The notes: generated from the sequence alone by a model not told the origin. 64,000 bases of DNA from Aptenodytes patagonicus (GCF_965638725.1 NW_027472023.1:186001-250000); one strand, 5' to 3'. Shown: positions 18,028 to 28,965, numbered from the stretch's first letter. Translations and numbers: made by a program.

Positions 18028-20855
18028 ATGCAGGCAGAAGCAGTAAAGCAAGACCTCCGCATGATCCGGGAGTGCCTGGCTCAGTGTTCTGCTGAGTCAC
18101 AGAGGCACAAGGAGCTGCTGTGGCGTCTGGTAGGTGTGGAGTGTTCCCCTTGTCCCTGGGGGCTGGGGGCTGCGAGACCCGAGCCCCTGACCCCACCTTT
18201 CCCCACGCAGGGGAAGAAGCGGCAGGAGCTGCAGGAAACCATGGAGCAGCTCAGCATGAAGGTCAGTGTCCCCTCCTCTGCCCATGTCCCCCAGCTGCGG
18301 TGGTTGGGGCTGTGTCAGGGGCTCAGTGCCTCTGTCCGGCTCCTCTTCCCAGAACTGTGTCGTGGCGCGGCATTTCAAAAACAACCGCCAGGAGCTCCAG
18401 CAGCTGGAGGGGCTGGTGGCCCAGACAAAGGTGAGTTCACAGAATCACACACTGGCTGAGGTTGGAAGGGACCTCTGGAGATCATCTTGCCTTGTGCAAT
18501 GGCCCTGCTCAGGCAGGGTCACCTAGAGCCAGTTGCTCAGGACCATGTCCAGATGTGGACTGTGTCGATACTTTGGCCTGGGGGTCTCTCTGCCTGCCTG
18601 CAGTGCCTGCAGGGCTGGGAAGGAGAGGGGAGGCGAGGGCAAAGGCAGTGCCTGAAGGGAGCCGGGAGGGGATAATGCGGAGGGGACTGCACTCGCGGGA
18701 CTGTCCCAGCGCCCTGATGGCTGCTCCTCTTGCCCACCTCTCCCGCAGGAGCACGTTCAGGTGGCAAACAGGGAGGCAGCCGCCAGCCTGGGAGAGGCAC
18801 AGAAGGTACAGGGGAGAAGGAGGCCCGTCCTGACAGGGTCAGGGACGGGGGTGCCAGTGCTGGGTCCGCGCACCCCAGCAGCCATGGGCAGTGGTGTGGC
18901 TGGGGAGGACATTTACCCTGGGATATGGCGTCCATGATGGAGGGATCTCCCAGGCTCTTGGCTGTGGCTGTGCTGCTCAAGGGAGCCTGCTGTGGGTCTG
19001 CAGGCACAGCAACATGGCTTTGGGGAAGGGGGTGGGATGAGTGACCCCCACTCGTGTGTCTGGGGACGCCGTGTGTAACAGGAACTCAGGCACGGGGGGC
19101 AGTGGGTAGTCTGGTGTTGCACCCTGGCCGCTGTCATGGGGGTCCTCCTCCACCCCCCTGCCCCTCCTGGAGACGCTCCTGTTCTCTTTTCCCTCCCAGG
19201 CAGACCTCTTTCAGGGAAAGACAGAGGGAGGCACAGCAGTGCAGGAGCTGATCAAGGTGTGTGACCCAGATCCAGAAATCCCTCAGGGAGCAGCCAGAGC
19301 TGCTGGGCAATGGTGCTAGCCCCAGGACACCTGGGTGCCTGCCGCCCTGGCCTTGGCCTGACCTCCCAGTGCCCTGGGGACTGACTGGGGATGCCCTTTC
19401 CCACCATGGCTCCCTGCAATGTGTCCCACTTGCTTTGCAGTGGGAGCAGTGGTCAGATCTGGCAGAAGCTGTTCAGGAGCAGGTTGAGGTCAAGAAGGTA
19501 CTGGGGACAGGAGGGACGGGGGCTCAACATGTTTGTGGGGGGAAGCCCCCTCAGAGCGGGCATGGCATGGACTCTTGACTGGGCCCTTTGCTTGTCCAGC
19601 TGCTCAGGAACAAGCTCCAGCGCCTCCAGGAGAGACAGAAAGGCCTCCAAGAGCCAACAGCATTGTGAGTGGCGATGGGGCCCTGACTGAAACCTGGGAC
19701 AGGGGGGTGGGGGGTGCTGAGCTGCTCCAGGCAGACCTCTGCCACTTGCAGACATCTTTCTGGCTCCTGTCCGCTCCTCCAGCCTGCTCGGGAGAGCCCT
19801 TTGTCTTCTCCTATGCGGCTCAACACATCTCTGAGCAACTCGGGACTCCTGGAAGCAGCTCTGCACAACTCTGAGCAGCTCCCAGGCTCTCCTCCATGCC
19901 CCCCAGGCCTGGGGCAGGACAGGGGCGGGGGGTGGGTCTGTGCAGTGCTGGGGTGCCAGGGGTGCCTGGTGCCAGCCCCAGCAGAGGCTGGGCAGCACCC
20001 TGGCTCCCTGTTGGCCTCCTGGGAGACCGCCATGCCGGCCGAGGTCTCTTCTCACAGCCTAGAACTCCACGGTGTCCACAGCAGGAGGAAGACGGTGCAG
20101 GCAGACGAGACCAATCCGTCGCTGCTGCAGGAGATGGTGGCTGTGCGGCTGGTAGGACAGACAACCCCGCTGTGGGCTTTGGGGAGGGATGGGTCTGCAC
20201 TGTGCCTGGGGGACATGAGGGCACCAATCTCAGCGAGGACGAGGGACGGGGTCTGAGCCCTCAAACCTCGGCCAGCTCGCGCACCCTAACACATATCCCT
20301 GCTGTGCCTTGGCCTGTAGGAGGAGCAGCGGGCTTCAAGGAGGCATAAGGTCACTTCTTGGCTGAGGTGAGTTTCCCGGGGGGCTTGGGGTGCTGGGGCT
20401 CTTCCGTAGGCAGTGGGATGCCCGTGCCAGTGGTCCAAGGGCATTAGGCAGCTTTGGACTTCTCTGGGATGAAAAGTTTCGGTATTTCTTTTCTTCCCAG
20501 CTTGGGGGGCGCATAGCGGGGGATTTTGGGGCCCACTGGGGAGACGTACAGTAGGGCTGAGAGAGATGCCCGTGCCCCTCACTCCAGTCCTGAGCAGGGA
20601 GTGCTGTGCCCAGCATGGTGCAAGATCCCATGGTGGTGTTCGAAAGAGGGTGGCTGGAAAGAGCTGAGACAAATTTGCCCCCTGCTCTGCCTGACCCCTC
20701 TCCTGTCCCCCAGGAGACTTCTTCTGTTCCTCGCCTTGCTGCAGTTTGCTGTCCTCATCCTGGTGCTGCTGAAGAGGGACATCCTTAACTGGGTCCTGCC
20801 ACCAAAGCTGGCGGCCGCCTTTGGGAGCCGCCCAGCGAGGTCCCGGTTCTTTTGA
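18028..20855 (+). CDS. Ten-exon gene for a coiled-coil protein with a C-terminal membrane anchor, copy 1
   Basis: Coding exons with GT-AG borders: 18028-18129, 18211-18261, 18353-18430, 18749-18805, 19200-19256, 19441-19497, 19600-19664, 20058-20151, 20320-20366 and 20714-20855. Phases agree and total 750 nt, giving 249 residues and TGA. Residues 1-200 are rich in Glu, Gln, Lys and Leu, suiting an alpha-helical coiled coil. Residues 205-222 (LLLFLALLQFAVLILVLL) form one membrane segment with basic flanks, leaving a 27-residue tail, as in tail-anchored proteins. Exons 4, 5 and 6 are each exactly 57 nt. The start ATG follows the acceptor at 18019. Exon 8 may instead begin at 20082 (241 residues), and an optional exon starting at 19752 fits the phase. 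Function is unknown; similarity to TMCO5-type testis proteins is only a guess. Confidence 0.72.
18436..18555 (-). mobile_element. CR1 3' end fragment in intron 3 of the host gene
   Basis: ACAGAATCACACACTGG followed by GAGGTTGGAAGGGACCTCTG and the rest of a short CR1 3' UTR, in minus orientation, lies between coding exons 3 and 4. It does not touch the splice sites. Confidence 0.8.
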
Positions 20856-20878
20856 AATAAAACGAGAAAGAGAATAAA
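20856..20878 (+). terminator. Polyadenylation signals of the host gene
   Basis: AATAAA follows the stop codon directly (20856-20861) and a second AATAAA lies at 20873-20878. The predicted 3' UTR is therefore extremely short, and cleavage would fall near 20890-20900. Confidence 0.7.
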
Positions 20879-20913
20879 GAAATCTGTGATTGTAGGACAA
20901 GTGCGTCACCTTG

Positions 20914-21104
20914 TCAATGAATGTCAGCTGACGGGTTCGAGGGAGGTGGCTGCTGCTTTCCCTTCTGCCTGTGCGCTCCCCACGATGACTCTGCCTGTAC
21001 ACCTCTATGGACCGAGTACAGGTTCATGGGAAGACGACGAGCCACAATGACCACCTGCAGGCCCAAGAGCTCCTTTAGGAAGAATAGTAAAACAAAGAAG
21101 ATGT
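20914..21104 (-). other. Unassigned minus-strand open frame with a hydrophobic stretch
   Basis: Tail to tail with the host gene. The minus strand here reads a frame with a hydrophobic segment (IFFVLLFFLKELLGLQVVIV, about 21100-21040) and a polar C-terminus ending in a stop near 20914. No family is recognised. It may be an old exon or chance; the frame also runs on into the inverted-repeat arm. Confidence 0.2.
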
Positions 21105-21390
21105 GTGGCAGCTCGACAGCCTGGAGAAGGACCAGCTCAGGTCGGGCCCTTTCGTCCTGGGCTGCTCCTGTGCTGGGCCAGATGGAAGGCAGCAGACATC
21201 TGCCATGCTCCTGCAGAGGCTCGCCCCCAAGGAGGGCTGCAGACCCCTCCAGCGCATCCGTGCCCAATGCACGGTCTGGGCAGACCTTCCTGCGGCCTTT
21301 CAGTATATAAAGGGGGCTTAGAAGAAAGATGGAGGGAGACCTTTTACCAAGGCTTGTAGTGCCAGGACAAGGGGCAACCACGTACCCGCT
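21105..21390 (+). repeat. Right arm of the inverted repeat plus a CR1 fragment
   Basis: 21105-21265 matches the reverse complement of 15250-15405. 21278-21381 is a CR1 segment (CAGTATATAAAGGGGGCTTA region) that matches the reverse complement of part of the CR1 at 14676-14783. Together the arms flank the host gene about 5.7 kb apart. A poly-C tract follows at 21392-21406. Confidence 0.7.
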
Positions 21391-21459
21391 CCCCCCCCCC
21401 CCGCTGCCCCTCTAGACATCCTGGCCCTGGCCTGCTTCCCGGCTCAGCCCCACACTCGC

Positions 21460-21495
21460 GATGCTGGGCAGGGCAGCGTACTTGGGGTCAGCCAT
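21460..21495 (-). pseudogene. DCTN2: Second relic resembling exon 1 of dynactin subunit 2, inverted
   Basis: The minus strand reads ATG then ADPKYAALPSI, the conserved start of dynamitin, in exactly the same 12-codon length as the relic at 2185-2220. Here the ATG is intact, but the donor that should follow has changed from GT to GC (GCGAGT at 21459 downward). No other exon of the gene was found nearby. The two relics differ at several positions, so they are older than the array. Confidence 0.55.
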
Positions 21496-21499
21496 GGCT

Positions 21500-23044
21500 G
21501 GGGGGGCATTAATGGGGGGTGGGGGGTGGGGGTGGGGGATGCTTACCGGGGGATGCATGCAGGGACTTAGCAGCGGCTCAGCCACCAGTAACATCAACAG
21601 TGCCCCCTGGGACCTGTCCTGCCGAGGTCGGGCGCAGTCCCAGGGGGTCCCGATCCCAGGCTTGCTCTGGCCCTGTGTGGGGGTTAGGGGATGTGCGAGG
21701 CTGGGAGCTCATGGCTGAGGCTCGCGGGTCTTTGGGGCCGTCATCAGGGTCTCTGCAGCTGGTCAGAGCATGGGCTCAGTTGCGCTGTTGGGGTCGGTTC
21801 AGGTTGGGGGTGCTGGGGCTGTGGTGCCGCTCGCAGTCAGGGATGAGCGAGGGGTGAGTTTCGGGGATGGGTTAATAGGGGTAATAAGGGCTTCCGCCTT
21901 TGGGGTCCAACTTTGCCTCTGAGCCCAAACAGCCCCCGGGTGGCCGTGGTGTTAGCAACTTAGTCGTAATTGCTTTCAAACGAGATGAAGCTAAACGAGG
22001 AGCATTTAGGAAAACCTCTACAAGAGCTGACATGGGTGCAAACGTTTGTAAAAAGGACGTGGGTTAAGGAATGGGAGAAGAAAGCGTATTTTAGTCTACT
22101 TGCACCAAGACTAAATGGGAAAGGTCTCTCTCTGCCGCCTATATTAAATTTCCTGCTAAGCGCAGGGGAGAAAACGTCTACATGGAATTAATACATGCAT
22201 TTCGTTGCTGACAACAGTCAACCATCCTTTAACGAATCTACCTTCTTAGAGACGATCTTAATAGTCAGAGGGGCAAGACAGTTACCCTCTTCTATCCTGA
22301 AGAGAAGGTACCCAGGGAAGATACTTGCCTCAGTAGACAGAAACGTCTCCCAGCCGGGAACGGATGCTTCATGATGTTATTGAAATTATTACTTTCTTTT
22401 CAAAAGTAAAGACAGTCAGAAAGTGACAACGTAGAGTTGAATGGAATACGGGAAATGTCTGTATATATAAGCGTATATATAAGAGGGGAGGGAGAGAGGG
22501 AGAGAGAGAGAGAGTTTGTATTCTCAGAGGAGTTTTAACATTACATTTAAGCATCACTGTGAAGCATCGCTCATGTTTTTTTTCTCATGGCCGAAGACTC
22601 TGACCCTTTGTCAAGAATTTTTCTTTCCCGCTGGGCTACTTCACTCAGCTCTTCAGGAGCAGCTTCCCGCTAAGGATTAAAGCAAGATGAACCTTCCCCC
22701 TAGAGGCTGTGATAGATCCTGCAGCAGCATTTGCTAAAGAAAATGTGAGTTGTGAGAAATAGAGTGATGACTCTTTTGGCAATAATGCAAGAAATGGACC
22801 TTTCAGGACGGTGTAAAGGTAATGAGGCCACTCAGAACTGTTGCAGGGCAAATTTGCCGTTGTGTATTTTAATGGAAGCACATGAAGTCTTGTACCTTCT
22901 GGGATCGTGTGACTGTGTTGGGGCAGTGCTTAGGGCACTGTGAATGAATCCAAACCCAATGTTTAACAGCCTGGAGGTTTTTTGAGCAAATCATGATGCA
23001 AGTGACGCGCTCCCGTTCTGATCATTCTGATGTTAAAGGAAGTC
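21500..23044. other. Mixed intergenic sequence, no supported gene
   Basis: 21500-21960 is GC-rich without recognisable genes. From 21960 the sequence becomes AT-richer and has a 73-codon frame (21970-22191) that I cannot assign. A TATATA-rich tract (about 22440-22482) is followed by a GA microsatellite at 22484-22513. Some of this could be further decayed Maverick sequence, given the integrase fragment that follows, but no motif supports this. Confidence 0.4.
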
Positions 23045-23427
23045 TTTGACGGAAAGAATGAGCAAGCGCAAGTCTCAGAAATTACAGACTGACACGGACA
23101 AAGGATTCTTAAACCAGCCTTCAAAGAAGCTGCAAAAGGAGGGGAAGGTTCACCATTTTGTTACTAATAATGAAGCAAAATCCTCTGTCGGGGAGTGTCT
23201 TTACGGGATGCTCCAAACCAAGATGTGGAGCTACTTACAGCCCACAGCACCTTTTGCCACATTGGTGTGCTCTCAGAGTTTATAAAGAGCTGTAACCAGA
23301 GCTTCCCCAGAGCTGTCAGAGCCCGGCCTGTGGACGTGAACACTTCAGACTCGGCAAGGATTTGGAAAACCGGAGATAGGGGTGTGTTTGAAACTACAGG
23401 ATCTGCGCCTCTGCTCCAAAAGGGAGG
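23045..23427 (+). pseudogene. Maverick/Polinton integrase core fragment
   Basis: Reads LQTDTDKGFLNQPSKKLQ near 23072-23125 (the catalytic Asp of the DDE core), then VHHFVTNNEAKSSVGE near 23149-23197 with the region of the catalytic Glu, MLQTKMWSYL near 23210, and, in another frame, NQSFPRAVRARPVDV near 23293-23337. It belongs to the same integrase family as 9821-10282. The last 130 bp match the reverse complement of 10151-10282 with about four differences. It ends abruptly where CR1 begins. A frame change near 23280 disables it. Confidence 0.7.
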
Positions 23428-26400
23428 CCAGAAAGCCAACCGTATCCTGGGCTGCATCAAAAGAAGTTGGGTGTTGCAGTTCCAGGTGCAGGGAATGGTG
23501 AGGGAAGAAACAGGAAGAGCCAGCAGATCGACACCTGGCTCTGAGCCCGGTGTCACCGGCAGAATTTTTTGGGTTTTGAGCATGGGTCGGCTTACATGAC
23601 ACCAGGCCTGCTGGCGACAGACAGGGTACACCTGTCTCAAAGCGGGGGGGAAATGAACTTGGCGCAGGATTTAGCAGGGCTCACTGAAGGAGCTTTAAAC
23701 TAGATGTGAATGGGGAAGGAGATAAAACCAGGCTTGCTAGAGGTAAGCCTGGGGTCGACACGCCAATGTTTGAGGTTGATGGTGTGCTAGCGAGTCCTTT
23801 GGTCTGCCGTCTCAGTGGAGCTAGGGGGATGGAGAGCCATTCGACAGCAAAGACACAAGGGTTATTGATGTGTTAGAAACCATGGAAGCGCCTGGGAATG
23901 GTCACGTAGGAATTAGGGCTTCTCTCCCAAAAACGGTGGCGGGATCAAGAGCCCGGCTTGAAGTTCATCTACACCAGTGCACGCAGCGTGGGCAACAAAC
24001 AGGAGGAGCTGGAAGGCACTGTGCAGCGGGAAAACTATGGTATTGCTGCCATCACAGAAACATGGCGGGATGACTCGCACACCTGGAGTGCTGCAATGGA
24101 TGGCTATAAACTCTTCGGAAGGGATAGGCAAGGAAGGAGAGGCAGTGGGGTAGCCCTGTATGTTAGGGAGCGTTTTGACTGTCTAGAGCTTGATGATGGT
24201 GACGATAGGGTTGAGTGTTTATGGGTAAGAACCAGGGGGAAGGCCAGCAAGGCAGCTATCGTGGTGGGAGTCTGTTACAGACCACCCAACCAGGATGAAG
24301 AGGCAGATGAAATATTCTATAAGCAGCTGGGAGAAGTCTCACAATCGCTAGCCCTTGTTCTCGTGGGGAACGTCAACTTACCAGATGTCTGCTGGAAATA
24401 CAGTGCAGCAGAGAAGAAACAGTCCAGGTGGAAGACAACTTCCTGACACAGCTGGTGAGGGAGCCAACTAGGGAAGGCGCCCCGCTGGACCTGTTGTTTA
24501 CGAACAGAGAAGGGCTTGTGGGTGACGTGGTGGTTGGAGGCCGTCTTGGGCGTAGCGATCACGACATGATAGAGGTTTCCATTCTTGTAGAAGGCAGGAG
24601 GGGGGGTTAGCAGAACTGCTACTTTGGACTTCCAGAGGGCGGACTTTGGCCTGTTTAGGGGCCTGGTTGACAGAGTCCCTTGGGAGGCAGTCCCGAAGGG
24701 CAAAGGATCCCTCTTCAAGAAGGCAATCTTAAAGGTGCAGGAGCAGGCCATCCCCGTGTGCCGAAAGATGAGCCGACAGGGAAGACGACCGGCCTGGCTG
24801 AACAGAGAACTTTGGCTGGAACTCAGGGAAAAAAAAGAGAGTTTATGACCTTTGGAAGAAGGGGCAGGCAACTCAGGAGGACTACAAGGGTGTCGTGAGG
24901 TTATGCAGGGAGAAAATTAGAAGGGCCAAAGCCCAGCTAGAACTTAATCTGGCTACTGCTGTAAAAGACAATAAAAAGTGTTTCTATAAATACATTAGCA
25001 ACAAGAGGAGGGCTAAAGAGAATCTCCGTCCTTGATTGGATGGGGGGGGAGGGGGAACGTAGTGACAAAGGATGAGGAAAAGGTTGAGGTACGCAATGCC
25101 TTCTTTGCCTCAGTCTTTAATAGTAAGACCGGTTGTTCTCCAGGTACCCAGCCCCCTGAGCTCGCAGGCAGGGGCAGGGAGCAGAATAAAGCCCCCGTAA
25201 TCCAAGGGGAAATGGTTAGCGACCTGCTACACCGCTTCGACACACACGCACACAAGTCTATGGGGCCAGATGGGAGCCACCCAAGGGTACCGAGAGAGCT
25301 GGCGGAAGTGCTCACCAAGCCACTTTCAACCATCTATCAGCAGTCCTGGCTAACCGGCGAGGTCCCAGTTGACTCGAGGTCAGCAAATGTGACGCCCATC
25401 TACAGGAAGGGCCGGAAGGAGGATCCGGGGAACTACAGGCCTGTCAGCCTGACCTCAGTGCCAGGGAAGGTTATGGAGCAGATCATCTTGAGTGCCATCA
25501 CGTGGCACATGCAGGACAAGGAGGCGGTCAGGCCCAGTCAGCACGGGTTTATGAAAGGCAGGTCCTGCTTGACTAACCTGATCTCCTTCTATCACAAGGT
25601 GACGCGCTTAGTGGATGAGGGAAAGGCTGCGGATGTTGTCTACCCAGACTTTAGTAAAGCCTTTGACACCATTTCCCACAGCATTCTCCTGGAGAAACTG
25701 GCTGCTCATGACTTGGACAGGCGTACGCTTCGCTGGGTTAAAAAACTGGCTGGATGGCCGAGCCCAAAGGGTTGTGGTGAATGGAGTTCAAGCCAGTCGG
25801 CGGCCGGTCACAAGTGGTGCTCCCCAGGGCTCAGTAGTGGGGCCAGTTCTGTTTAATATCTTCATCAACTCTCTGGACGAGGGGATGGAGTGCACCCTCA
25901 GTCACTTTGCAGACGACAGCAAGTTGGGCGGGAGTGTTGATCTGCTCGAGGGTAGGAAGGTTCTGCAGAGGGACCTGGACAGGCTGGCTCGATGGGCCGA
26001 GGCCAGTTGTATGAAGTTCAACGAGGCCAAGTGCCGGGTCCTGCCCTTGGGTCACAACAACCCCATGCAGCGCTACAGGCTTGGGGAAGAGCGGCTGGAA
26101 AGCTGCCTAGCGGAAAAGGACCTGGGGGTGTTGGTCGACAGCCGGCTGAACATGAGCCGGCAGTGTGCCCAGGTGGCCAAGGCGGCCAAGAGCATCCTGG
26201 CTTGCGTCAGAAATAGCGTGGCCAGCAGGAGTAGGGAAGTGATTGTGCCCCTGTACTCGGCACTGGTGAGGCCACACCTCGAACAGTGTGTGTTCAGTTT
26301 TGGGCCCCTCACTACAAGAAGGCTATTGAGGTGCTGGAGCGTGTCCAGAGAAGGGCAACGAGGCTGGTGAAGGGTCTGGAGAACAAGTTCTATGAGGAGC

Positions 26401-26805
26401 GGCTGAGGGAACTGGGGTTGTTTAGCCTGGAGACAAGGAGGCCGAGGGGAGACCTTACTGCGCTCTACAACTACCTGAAAGGAGGTTGGAGTGAGGTGGG
26501 TGTCGGTCTCTTCTCCCAAGTAAGAAGCGATAGGACAAGAGGAAACAGCCTCAGGTTGCGCCAGGGGAGGTTTAGATTGGACATGAGGAAGATTTTGTTT
26601 ACAGAAAGAGTGGTTAAACATTGGAACAGGCTGCCCAGGGAAGAGCTGGAGTCATCCTCTCCGGAGGTATTGAAAAGACGTGGAGGTGTGGCGCTTAGGG
26701 ACATGGTTTAGTGGTGGACTTGGCAGTGTTAGGCTAATGGTTGGACTTGATGATCTTAAAGCTCCTTTGCAACCTAAATGACTCCATGATTCTATGATTC
26801 TCAGT
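23428..26805 (+). pseudogene. Long CR1 LINE copy, ORF2 broken
   Basis: A short CR1 piece (ANRILGCIKRSW near 23435) is followed by CR1 5' sequence with a GDRVHLSQSGGNE segment near 23619-23657. The APE-type endonuclease spans 23958-24600 (AAITETWRDD, GVALYVRERFD, VVGVCYRPPNQD). In its GNVN motif (24366-24377) the family's catalytic Asp of GDxN is Asn. A linker follows, then RT at 25032-26090 ([42 protein letters not shown]) and the C-terminal domain to 26711. Frame changes near 24425, 24850-25030, 25750 and 26290 make it non-autonomous. The tail is at 26788-26803. Confidence 0.9.
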
Positions 26806-27393
26806 GCGGCCAGCAGGTGGAGGGAGGTGATTCTGCCCCTCTACTCTGCTCTGGTGAGACCCCACCCGCAGTACCGTGTCCAGCTCTGGAGTCCTCAGTA
26901 CAGGAAAGACATGGAGCTGTTGGAGCAGGTCCAGAGGAGGGCCACAAAAATGATCAGAGGGATGGAACACCTCTGCTATGAAGAAAGGCTGAGAGAATTG
27001 GGGCTGTTCAGCCTGGAGAAGAGGAGGCTCCGGGGAGACCTTATTGCAGCCTTTCAATACTGAAAGGGGGCTTATAAGAAAGATGGGGACAGGCTTTTTA
27101 GTAGGGCCTGCAGCGATAGGGCCAGGGGTAATGGTATTAAACCAAAAGAAGGTAGATTCAGACTAGGTATATGGAAGAAATTTTTTATGCTGAGGGTGGT
27201 GAAACACTGGCACAGGTTGCCCGGAGAGGCTGTAGATGCCCCATCCCTGAAAACATTCAAGGTCAGGCTGGACGGGGCTTTGAGCAACCTGGTCTAGTTG
27301 AAGAAGTCCCTGCTCATTGCAGGGCGGGGTTGGACTAGATGACCTTTAAAGGTCCTTTCCAAGCCAAACCATTCTATGATTCGATGGTTCTAT
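26806..27393 (+). mobile_element. CR1 LINE 3' fragment, unit 2
   Basis: Second-unit copy of the 5'-truncated CR1 at 1243-1830, essentially identical. Confidence 0.88.
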
Positions 27394-27747
27394 GAAAACA
27401 AACCTCTGCTACAGCACCAATATTGGGCCGGAAACTGGAAAAATACCCAACCAGGATACCACTGGGAAGAGCAAAGCAAAGAAAGCCACGAAGTGGGCAA
27501 ACTCATCATGGAAGGGTTTCCTGTGCTCAGTGCCACTGACTGGATTTAGTTTTCCCTGTGAATCCTTCCCAGTTCCCTTTCTATGTTCTTCTTCTGTGTC
27601 ACCGCTCCTTTTTGGGGAGGAAACAACTCCCCCCCTCAGCCTCCACCTTTTTTGGGGAAAGAGCTCCCCACCATGGCCCTCCACCCAGACTGTGGTGGGG
27701 GGAAGAACTCCCTTCCGTCGCACTCCCTTGTAAATGCTCCCCCGGCC

Positions 27748-27783
27748 ACGTCTGACCCCAAGTATGGCGACCTGCCCGGCATT
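27748..27783 (+). pseudogene. DCTN2: Dynactin-2-like exon 1 relic, unit 2
   Basis: Same 12 codons as 2185-2220, again with ACG for the start codon and an intact GTGAGT donor at 27784. Confidence 0.55.
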
Positions 27784-27897
27784 GTGAGTGCAGGGCCTGG
27801 CCAGGGACCGGGCCAGGGGGATTCTGGAGGAAGCAGGACCTTGGGGGGAGCAGGTGCCTGGGGTACCTGGAAGGAGTGGGCTGTCTGGGGGGAACTG

Positions 27898-28415
27898 ATG
27901 GGATCAGGAGGGTATGGGTGGGGGAGGTAAAGGGGTCGGGGGTGTTGGGAGAGAGCTAAGATGATGGGGGTGTCTGGGGAGAAGTGAAGGCAATGGAGGG
28001 TGTGCAGGGGGGAAGTGAGGAGATGGAGGGAGTCTGAGGGGAACTCAAAGGATTGGAGGTGTCTGGAGGGGGGAACTGAAGGGATCGGGGTCTTCTGAGG
28101 GGGTAACTGAGGGGATCGGGGTCTTGTGGGGGAAACTGAGGTGACCAGTGGCATTTAGGGGGCATTTGAGTAGATTGAAGACATCCGAGCGGGAGAGCTG
28201 GGATGCCTGGAAGGGTAACTGAGGGTATCGGGGCTGTCCGGGGGGAAGCAGAGGCATCTTTGGGGCTGAGGTTTCTGGGGTTAACTGAGGGGATCGGGGG
28301 CACTGAGTGGGTGACAGAGGGGATGAAGGGTACCCTGGGCAGGTCTGGCATGTGTAAGGTCGTAAACAGGGCATATGGAGAGTTGGGGGTGGTAGGTGGA
28401 TGGAGGACGTTAGGG
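27898..28415. repeat. G-rich minisatellite left part, unit 2
   Basis: Copy of 2335-2852 in unit 2, without length change. Confidence 0.75.
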
Positions 28416-28960
28416 TGTCCTGGTTTCGGCAGGGATAGAGTTAATTTCCTTTCTAGTAGCTGGTACAGTGTTTTGGATTTAGGATGAGAACAAAGTTGAT
28501 AACGCACCGATGTTTTAGTTGTTGCTAGGTAATGCTTACACTAGCCAAGGACTTTTCAGCTTCCCATGCTCTACCGACTGAGAAGGCTGGAGGTGCACAA
28601 GAAGCTGGGAGGGGGCACAGCCAAACTGGCCAAAGGGACATTCTGTACCATGTGACGTCATGCTCAGTACATAAACTGGGGAAAGCTGGCGGGGGGGGCC
28701 GCTGCTCGGGGACTGGCTGGGCATCGGTCGGCGGGTGGTGAGCAATTGTACTGTGCATCACTTGTTTTGTGTATTATTATTATTATTATCATCATATTAT
28801 TATTATAATTTTATTTCAATTATTAAACTGTTTTTATCTCAACCCACGAGTTTTTTTCTAACTTGTGCTCTTCCATTTCTCTCCCCCATCCCACCGGGTG
28901 GGGGGGAGTGAGCGAGCGGCTGCGTGGTGCTTAGTTGCTGACTGAGATTAAACCACGACA
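28416..28960 (+). mobile_element. Solo ERV LTR with TAGGG duplication, unit 2
   Basis: Same insertion as 2853-3397, flanked by TAGGG on both sides (28411-28415 and 28961-28965). The CRE is at 28653-28660. It keeps an intact CpG at 28575-28576 where units 1 and 3 have CA and TG. Confidence 0.88.
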
Positions 28961-28965
28961 TAGGG

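Larger units (their letters stand above)
1..25563. repeat. Tandem macrosatellite unit 1 (25.6 kb)
   Basis: First visible unit of the head-to-tail array. The window begins inside the reverse-transcriptase part of a CR1 element, and the same sequence resumes at 25564. Compared with unit 2, this unit lacks a 1063-bp block (junction at 4754-4757), has a different short sequence near 8667-8680, lacks 9 bp near 13250 and retains 331 bp of CR1 (24477-24807) that unit 2 has lost. The boundary chosen is arbitrary because the array is continuous and no duplication breakpoint is visible. Confidence 0.97.

Noticed and set aside
18028-20855. Naming the host gene TMCO5, a KASH protein or another known coiled-coil protein
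   Set aside because: The C-terminal tail does not end in the Pro-rich KASH motif, and the similarity to TMCO5-type tails is too weak to use without a search.
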